From Halapricum hydrolyticum (GTDB lineage: Archaea; Halobacteriota; Halobacteria; Halobacteriales; Haloarculaceae): DNA of 64,000 nucleotides. Positions 58,815 through 64,000 of this stretch are shown here, one piece after another (position 1 is the stretch's first letter; every line of letters begins with the position of its first letter). The stretch spans positions 1 through 64,000 of the forward strand of contig NZ_JAOPKC010000016.1 of the NCBI RefSeq assembly GCF_025517535.1, in the 5' to 3' direction. The notes beneath the pieces were generated by a model, which made no database searches, had not been told where the DNA came from, and saw nothing but the letters and a program-made list of their open reading frames with translations. A program made the translations under genes and the position numbers.

Positions 58815-59645
58815 ATGACCGACGACGACACGATCGCACAGGCTGAGGACCCACTGAATCTCTCGCTGAGTGAGGCCGAACTCGAAGACAGACATGAGCA
58901 CCTTACCGGGTTCATCCGCGAGCAGGTAGAGGCGGCGGGCACCGACAAAGCCGTCGTGGCGATCTCGGGCGGGGTCGATAGCGGTCTCGTGGCCGGGCTG
59001 GCCGCCGACGCGCTCGGCCCCGAACGGGTCCACGGGCTGGTGATGCCAAGCGAGGTCAACGCCGACGAAACGATGAGCGACGCCGTCCGCGTTGCCGAGC
59101 AGTTCGAACTCCCGCACGACGTGATCGAAGTCGGCCCGATCATCGAGGGCTTCCTCGACGCCTATCCGGAGGGGCGACAGCACCGCATGGCCGCCGGGAA
59201 CGTCCGGGTCCGCACGCGGGCCGTCCTGAACTACCTCGTGGCCAACACCGAAAACGGGCTGGTGGTCGGCACGGGCAACCGCACTGAAGCGCTGATCGGC
59301 TACTTCACCAAGTACGGCGACGGGGCGGTCGACTGTCACCCGATCGCCAACCTCTACAAACAGCAGGTGCGCCAGCTGGCCCGACACGTCGGCGTCCCCG
59401 AATCGGTCGCCTCGCGCACGCCCACGGCGGGGATGTGGGTCGGGCAGACCGACGCGGAGGAACTCGGAATCGAGTACGACACGCTCGACTCGATCCTGGC
59501 GCTGCACGTCGAGGGCGGCGTCCCCGTCAGCGCGACCGCCCGCGAGATCGGCGTCGACGAGACCGTCGTCGAGCGTGTCCGGGCGCTACACGAACATAGC
59601 TCTCACAAGCGCCAGGTCCCGCCCGGTCCCGCGGAGCCGTACTAG
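58815..59645 (+). CDS. nadE: NH3-dependent NAD+ synthetase
   Basis: Final step of NAD biosynthesis: amidates deamido-NAD with ammonia and ATP. 276 aa. P-loop SGGVDSG at 51-57, then GTGNRTEALIGYFTKYGDGA and PIANLYKQQVRQLARH, with HKRQVPPGP at the C-terminus. No glutaminase domain. The start is MTDDDTIAQ, as in haloarchaeal homologues; the 12-codon upstream reading lies in the promoter. Confidence 0.95.
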   Translation: MTDDDTIAQAEDPLNLSLSEAELEDRHEHLTGFIREQVEAAGTDKAVVAISGGVDSGLVAGLAADALGPERVHGLVMPSEVNADETMSDAVRVAEQFELPHDVIEVGPIIEGFLDAYPEGRQHRMAAGNVRVRTRAVLNYLVANTENGLVVGTGNRTEALIGYFTKYGDGAVDCHPIANLYKQQVRQLARHVGVPESVASRTPTAGMWVGQTDAEELGIEYDTLDSILALHVEGGVPVSATAREIGVDETVVERVRALHEHSSHKRQVPPGPAEPY

Positions 59646-59800
59646 CTGGTCCGTCGCTCCGTATCAGTCTCCGAAGCGGGTTCTCGACTGTCGGAACAGG
59701 CGGATCTCGACCGTCGGGGCGGGCGGGTTCTCGACCGCCGGAACGGGAAAGACTGGGCGTTTCCAAAGGTCTTTGCCTGTCCCACCACTATAACTGTTTG

Positions 59801-60463
59801 ATGCAGGAAGCCGGGGCGATCCGGGCGGCTGCGCTCGACGCTGTCGAAGACGTCGATCCGCAGGTCATCTACGAGCGGATCGACGAGTTGCTCGACCAGG
59901 AGTCGATGGCTCCGGGCGTGTTCACGATCGCGTGTGCGAACGCGGTCCGTGAGCGCTCGGGCCGGACGACCGACGATCTCGACGCCGACGACGCGCTCGC
60001 CGAGCGAGCGGCCGGCGTCCAGCTCATCTACGTCGGCCTCAGTCGGACGCGTGCGCTCGCTGCCGATCAGCCGTGGACGACGGGCGACGGTGACGCGGCC
60101 AATCTGGAGATTCTCGTCGCCGACATCCTCGTCGCCCGGGGCTTTTACTTGCTCGCCCGGACCGAGGCGAGCGACGAGGCCGTCGCGGTCGTCCGGGCGT
60201 TCGGGCGCGATCAGACCGTCGCTCGCGAGACCGGCGAGTCCCTCGATTCGAATCTCGAACGTGACGTCTTCGAACTGGCTGCTGTCGCCGGGGCGACCGC
60301 GGCCGGCGTGAGCCCGACGCCACAGCTTCGCGAACTCGCCACGGACCTCGGGGACGCCCCTTCCGAGGCGTCGCTCCCCCGGTCGCTCCACGAGCAGCTG
60401 ACGGCCGTCGTGAGCGTCGACTCCAGCGGTACTGACGGCGTCCGGACCTCTGTCGACCACTGA
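59801..60463 (+). CDS. Conserved haloarchaeal helical hypothetical protein (220 aa)
   Basis: Acidic, all-helical, Ala-rich cytoplasmic protein beginning MQEAGAIRAAALDAVEDVD. It has repeated V-Y/LLAR-type helices (RGFYLLARTEASDEA, AAVAGATAAGV) faintly like a polyprenyl-synthase fold, but without the DDxxD motif. Function unknown. It lies between nadE and tRNA-Thr. Confidence 0.75.
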   Translation: MQEAGAIRAAALDAVEDVDPQVIYERIDELLDQESMAPGVFTIACANAVRERSGRTTDDLDADDALAERAAGVQLIYVGLSRTRALAADQPWTTGDGDAANLEILVADILVARGFYLLARTEASDEAVAVVRAFGRDQTVARETGESLDSNLERDVFELAAVAGATAAGVSPTPQLRELATDLGDAPSEASLPRSLHEQLTAVVSVDSSGTDGVRTSVDH

Positions 60464-60553
60464 CCGGGCGCTCCTCGACGCACGACAGCCGTCGCCGACC
60501 CTGCCGGCAAATCGAAACGCCTAAAGACAACTCGGGGTAACCAACAGATGCGC

Positions 60554-60625
60554 GCCTGGGTAGCTTAGCGGTAAAGCGCGTCCTTGGTAAGGACGAGAGC
60601 CCGGGTTCAAATCCCGGCCTAGGCT
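60554..60625 (+). tRNA. tRNA-Thr (anticodon GGT)
   Basis: Acceptor GCCTGGG pairs with CCTAGGC (one G-T pair); anticodon stem CGTCC/GGACG with loop TTGGTAA, anticodon GGT; T-arm CCGGG-TTCAAAT-CCCGG; discriminator T. No intron. The following 60626-60898 shows no gene. Confidence 0.92.
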
Positions 60626-60898
60626 TCAGCCCTTTTCCCTAAAGCACAAGTCGACATTCCACGGGCCCATTGAGCAATGACTCCCCAGCGTCCCTCTCAG
60701 GAGAGACACCACGCAGGTCGGGAAGCAGCCTGTATCCTGGGATACGGGCCAATTCCCTGAGTGAGATACGTGACCCATTTTCCCTGCTCGTTCGGAAACC
60801 GTGATTGCCGTCGTTTGTGCTTGCTGCCAGTGCCGTCGTGCTTGCGTTGATCGCGATGGTGTTGGCCGTCGCGGCTGTCTGCTTGTCCGATCGAAGCG

Positions 60899-61321
60899 TC
60901 AGTAGGTGGGCGATTCGGCGTCGATCACGTCCGTCAGGTCGTCCATGCCGTCCACGAACAGCCGCATCAGGTCATCGAGCGTGATGATTCCGACGACGGT
61001 CCCGCTGTCGTTGACGACGATGAGCCGTCGGACCGCGTTCTCGCGCATGGTCCGTGGCGCAGCGAACACGTCCGCGTCCTCGGTGATCGTCACCGGATCC
61101 GCCGTCATCACGTCTTCGGCGAGTACGTCCGAAGCCGGGCGGTCGCGTGCGTCGACGCGAGTCGCCAGGTCTCGATCCGTGACGATTCCGACTGGTTTCA
61201 TCTCCTCCTCGATGATGATGCACCCGACGTCCGCCTGTTCGAGCCGCATCGCCAGTGCTTCGACGGTCGTATCCGGCCCCGCCGTCTCGACACCCACAGT
61301 CATGTGATTTCTAACGGTCAT
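60899..61321 (-). CDS. CBS-pair domain protein
   Basis: 140 aa, two CBS motifs (about 8-60 and 72-128): VGCIIIEEEMKPVGIVTDRDLA and VRRLIVVNDSGTVVGIITLDDL. Adenosyl-ligand-sensing regulatory module, partner unknown. Alternative start at the second ATG (MTVGVET). AT-rich promoter at about 61345-61370. Confidence 0.9.
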   Translation of the reverse strand: MTVRNHMTVGVETAGPDTTVEALAMRLEQADVGCIIIEEEMKPVGIVTDRDLATRVDARDRPASDVLAEDVMTADPVTITEDADVFAAPRTMRENAVRRLIVVNDSGTVVGIITLDDLMRLFVDGMDDLTDVIDAESPTY

Positions 61322-61572
61322 GGCCCCTCTAGTTGTAGCTTCACACTGTGGGAGAAAATAACACACAGCAAATTCTCAGCGGGCGAAAACGTCCGCTCTG
61401 GCTTCCATCCAGTCGCTCGTCGCCCGCCATCCGAGCGGCCGGCACTGTACCCATGCACGGGGGACACAAGTCCCGTTGCCACCGGTCGCCATCATACGGA
61501 CTGCTGTAACGACTTATCGCTACGGCTGCACGCTGCCGTGCGGTCGACGTGGAACAGACCCAGCAGTCCGTC

Positions 61573-62085
61573 TCAACTGCTCTCGAGGACCGTCTGCGGG
61601 CGCTTGAGATACACGTCCTGTTCGACCACCCGCTGATAGACGGTATACAGCGTCTCGATGCTGTCCCCGGGCGGCGAAAACTGGAGATGCGGCGCGAGGT
61701 GATACCCTTTGCACGTCGTCAGGAAGAAATACAGCGTCTGGTGGTGTTTCGGTGTCGCGTCGACGACGCCGATATCCGCGCCGCCGAGGTCGTCCGAGAA
61801 GTCATTGAGCATGGCGGCGATGTCCTCGGTGAGCTGTTCGTCCGGCCGATAGGCAGGCGCGCCGAACGCCTGCTGAAGAAACTCTGTCGAGGCTTTCAGA
61901 AAGGGGTTATCGTCGATGCCGGTCGGATCGACGGCAGCGAACCGATCGTAGAGATCAAGCAGCGTCTCCAGCTCGTCGGCAGTGATCGCGATCGGCAACA
62001 CGGGATCGCCCTTCGGCAACGAGTAGTCCGGAAACGAGTGTGTGGCCGGTGTCGGCAATGCCTCGAAGATGTCCTCTCGGTCCAT
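61573..62085 (-). CDS. Hypothetical protein (170 aa)
   Basis: Soluble, acidic protein starting MDREDIFEALPTPATHSF. Three or four helices (LETLLDLYDRFAAVD, STEFLQQAFGAPAY, IAAMLNDFSDDLGG). No family recognised, no signal peptide. It lies 41 bp downstream of the SprT-like gene on the same strand, so a shared transcript is possible. Confidence 0.6.
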   Translation of the reverse strand: MDREDIFEALPTPATHSFPDYSLPKGDPVLPIAITADELETLLDLYDRFAAVDPTGIDDNPFLKASTEFLQQAFGAPAYRPDEQLTEDIAAMLNDFSDDLGGADIGVVDATPKHHQTLYFFLTTCKGYHLAPHLQFSPPGDSIETLYTVYQRVVEQDVYLKRPQTVLESS

Positions 62086-62126
62086 ACTGGTGGTTGTTCT
62101 GTCAGGACTTTACTGTTTGGCTTATG

Positions 62127-62693
62127 TCACCAGTCCTCACCAAGCTTGTCACGAACGCGCTCGTACCCGCTGTTTGTTCGCCAGGTCAGCCCCGAATCGA
62201 CGTGTTCGACGACGTACGGGCTCTCACAGTCGCCACAACGGTAGCCCCGATCCGGATACTTTACCGGCTCGGACGCACGGTGGCGTTCCGTCATCCACGA
62301 GCAGTCCTCGTCGGTACAGGCCAGTCGGAGCCGGCCGTCGGTGAACGACTCGCAGTGTCTCGGCGCGTCGAGTTCATCGGCTTTCCGACGGAATCGCGGA
62401 CCGTGACCTGACTCGCCGTAATGAGTGAATTCCCAGGCGTGGACGAGTTCGTGCCGGATCGTCCCCGTGAATTGCTCCCAGCCGACCGCTCGGTAAGCGT
62501 CCCAGGTCAGGACGATCGTGACCTGTCCATTCGCTCCGTCGTAGCGACAACTCCCCGCCCGACGCTTTGCGCGTTCGGAAATTGTCCACTCGATCGTATC
62601 AGTATCGATATCAATGTCGACCGTTTCGGCGTACGCGGCGGCCCGAACGAGCAGTTCCTCCCGCGTCTGTGGCCCGGACTGTGCCCTCGTCAC
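62127..62693 (-). CDS. SprT-like zinc metalloprotease-type protein
   Basis: 188 aa with the HExxH zinc site at H81-E-L-V-H85 (TIRHELVHAWEF), a further His in GHGPRF, and a C-terminal zinc ribbon (CTDEDC, CGDC). This is the Spartan/SprT core architecture, proposed to cleave DNA-protein crosslinks in eukaryotes. Archaeal function unknown. Confidence 0.87.
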   Translation of the reverse strand: MTRAQSGPQTREELLVRAAAYAETVDIDIDTDTIEWTISERAKRRAGSCRYDGANGQVTIVLTWDAYRAVGWEQFTGTIRHELVHAWEFTHYGESGHGPRFRRKADELDAPRHCESFTDGRLRLACTDEDCSWMTERHRASEPVKYPDRGYRCGDCESPYVVEHVDSGLTWRTNSGYERVRDKLGEDW

Positions 62694-63015
62694 TACCTGC
62701 CGGGTCGCCGGCCGATCACTTCACTCCGTCGGCTGTTCTTGGTCACTGTTGATGTCGGTCATGCCTTCTTGTCTCGGATCTCGCCCCTGTCGCGAACAGG
62801 CGCAAAATATCCTTCAGGGCGAGGAGGCTGTCAAGACGCCTCCCCCATCTCCACTGTTGTGAGTTTGTACAGGCGGTCAAGGCGACTGCCCCGGGGTCGT
62901 CCGGAAATCGGAGATTTCCGTGATCACGAGAATCAAAGATTCTCGGACGACTTGACCCCGGGGTTGAAGCCGACAACACGCAACCTTTATTACGATTGGG
63001 TATGAATAAATAACA
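62694..63015. other. Intergenic region upstream of AbrB/TnpB element
   Basis: 322 bp without a gene. It contains a CTTCAGGGCGAGGAGGCTG stretch typical of haloarchaeal IS1341 neighbourhoods, and the structured repeat at 62889-62963. It ends in an AT-rich promoter for the 42-codon ORF at 63016. Confidence 0.6.
62889..62963. repeat. Three-way-junction palindrome
   Basis: Outer stem GTCGTCCG/CGGACGAC, flanked by CCCCGGGG on both sides, encloses two hairpins: CGGAAATC-GGA-GATTTCCG and GAGAATC-AAA-GATTCTC. The fold is symmetric, so it could act as DNA cruciform or as RNA. It lies just left of the tnpB element. Confidence 0.75.
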
Positions 63016-63144
63016 ATGAGTTTGATGGAGTGCTACCCAAAACTCAGAGAACGCGGGCAAGTCACAATCCCAGAAGAAGTGCGTGAGGCACTTAATCTGG
63101 AAGAAGGCGACCAGTTGAAACTCACCGTCGAAAAACTTGACTAA
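63016..63144 (+). CDS. AbrB/SpoVT-type DNA-binding micro-protein (42 aa)
   Basis: Short swapped-hairpin domain: KLRERGQVTIPEEVREALNL is the AbrB/MazE core. It stops after 42 residues (VEKLD). It lies five bases upstream of the tnpB start, an arrangement often seen in haloarchaeal IS1341-type elements; it probably regulates that element. Confidence 0.85.
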   Translation: MSLMECYPKLRERGQVTIPEEVREALNLEEGDQLKLTVEKLD

Positions 63145-63149
63145 CCACG

Positions 63150-64000
63150 ATGAAACACACGCTTCGCTTCCGCGCATATCTGTCCGACGACGTTGCGAGC
63201 GAAGCGTGGCACCAGATCGACATTCTCCGGCAGATCGTAATCACGCTGTCCGGGACTACTACAACTCGGACTACAACGACAGGCCATCTGACTACGACCA
63301 ACACAGCAAACTCAAAGACTGGACAGACCAGTGGCCGACCTTTGCCGAACCGTCACAACACGCCGCACAACAGGCTATCAGCCAGATTCACAGCGACCTT
63401 GAGACGCTGCAAGAACGCCGAAAGGAGGGCTACGATGTTGGGCGGTTGCAGTGGCAAGGAGCAGGCGAATTTCGGTCGGTGTCGCACAATCAACCCCGTC
63501 GCTGGAACGTGGATTACAACACGGGCGACGACCGATTCGTGCGACTCAGACTCGAAAAGATTGGCTGGTTTAACATCCGTGCAGACCGCGACGTACCACT
63601 AGCAGAGGACATTGACGAAGTAATCCTGAAAAAAGAGACGACTGGCGAATGGTACGTCTCACTCGTCACCACTGTCGAAGACACACCCGAGAAACCGCCA
63701 CTCAGTGAGATTGAGCCCGAGGACTGCGTGGGCGTTGACCTTGGTATCACGAGCTACATCCACACTTCGGAGAACCTGTCCGTGGATACACTCGACCTGT
63801 CCGATGAGTACGACCGCTACGCCCGCGAACAGCGGAAACTTGACCGGAAAAAACACGGCTCCGCCAACTGGGAGAAGCAACGCCGAAAGGTGGCCCAAGC
63901 GAAACGAACAATCAAGCGGAAGGTGCGAGACTACCAGCACAAACTGACGACGTGGCTTGTCACAGAGTACGACGTGGTGGCCGTCGAAGACTTGGACGTG
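63150..64000 (+). pseudogene. tnpB: IS1341/IS605-type TnpB, frameshifted and cut by window end
   Basis: RNA-guided nuclease family of IS200/IS605-like elements. The frame beginning MKHTLRFRAYLSDDVASEAW runs to about 63236, then shifts. The continuation NHAVRDYYNSDYNDRPSDYD and onward is in the next frame to the window edge, so one base is missing near 63237. The RuvC-like start GVDLGITSYIHTS is seen, and EDLDV at the end; the rest, including any zinc finger and omega-RNA, lies outside. No tnpA here. Confidence 0.85.

Noticed and set aside
62743..63177. 144-aa minus-strand frame across the structured repeat
   Set aside because: Antisense to the AbrB gene and passes through the palindrome.

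Overview
The window is a GC-rich stretch of a haloarchaeal chromosome (class Halobacteria; genus not assigned). The proteins are strongly acidic. The machinery is archaeal: TFB, RpoF, L21e, aEF-1beta, Orc1/Cdc6, PolD DP1 and DP2, Tsr3, TrmB, and a paired TatCo with a double-length TatCt. Several genes sit 22-30 bp from a TATA box and look leaderless.

Layout. 0.1-12.4 kb: housekeeping genes (TFB, HIT protein, divergent tatCo/tatCt, queuosine-precursor transporter, ileS, cupin, Hsp20) plus two very short coupled membrane-protein ORFs. 12.7-17.1 kb: glycolytic gapA and pgk, then a split cobalamin-independent methionine synthase. 17.2-26.2 kb: an Mrr-fold protein, then the archaeal string zinc finger-aEF1B-L21e-RpoF / DUF655-KsgA-MscS-Mtq2, interrupted by a divergent pair encoding a RimK ATP-grasp/retropepsin-like fusion and an M14 deacylase. 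26.4-42.2 kb: DtxR regulator, cytochrome bd oxidase, Tsr3, redox and stress genes, glucan phosphorylase, TrmB, NYN protein and a PLP sulfhydrylase.

42.3-54.5 kb is a replication island: DP1, signal peptidase, Orc1/Cdc6, a 1.4-kb oriC with two inverted ORB boxes, OapA-B-C, a PPC protein and DP2 with a mini-intein. Extra ORB-like boxes lie inside the linker-coding parts of DP1, OapC and DP2.

At 54.5-56.4 kb a small tyrosine-recombinase element sits in the 3' end of the DP2 gene. It replaces the last codons, which specify a PIP-box-like PCNA-binding tail; the native end is displaced to 56431-56466. 56.5-58.4 kb is a decayed ABC-transporter locus. The window ends with tRNA-Gly, nadE, tRNA-Thr, a CBS protein, a SprT-like protein and a frameshifted IS1341-type tnpB.

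An 80-bp palindromic element is present in three full copies and one 44-bp deletion derivative. No CRISPR array or rRNA was seen.
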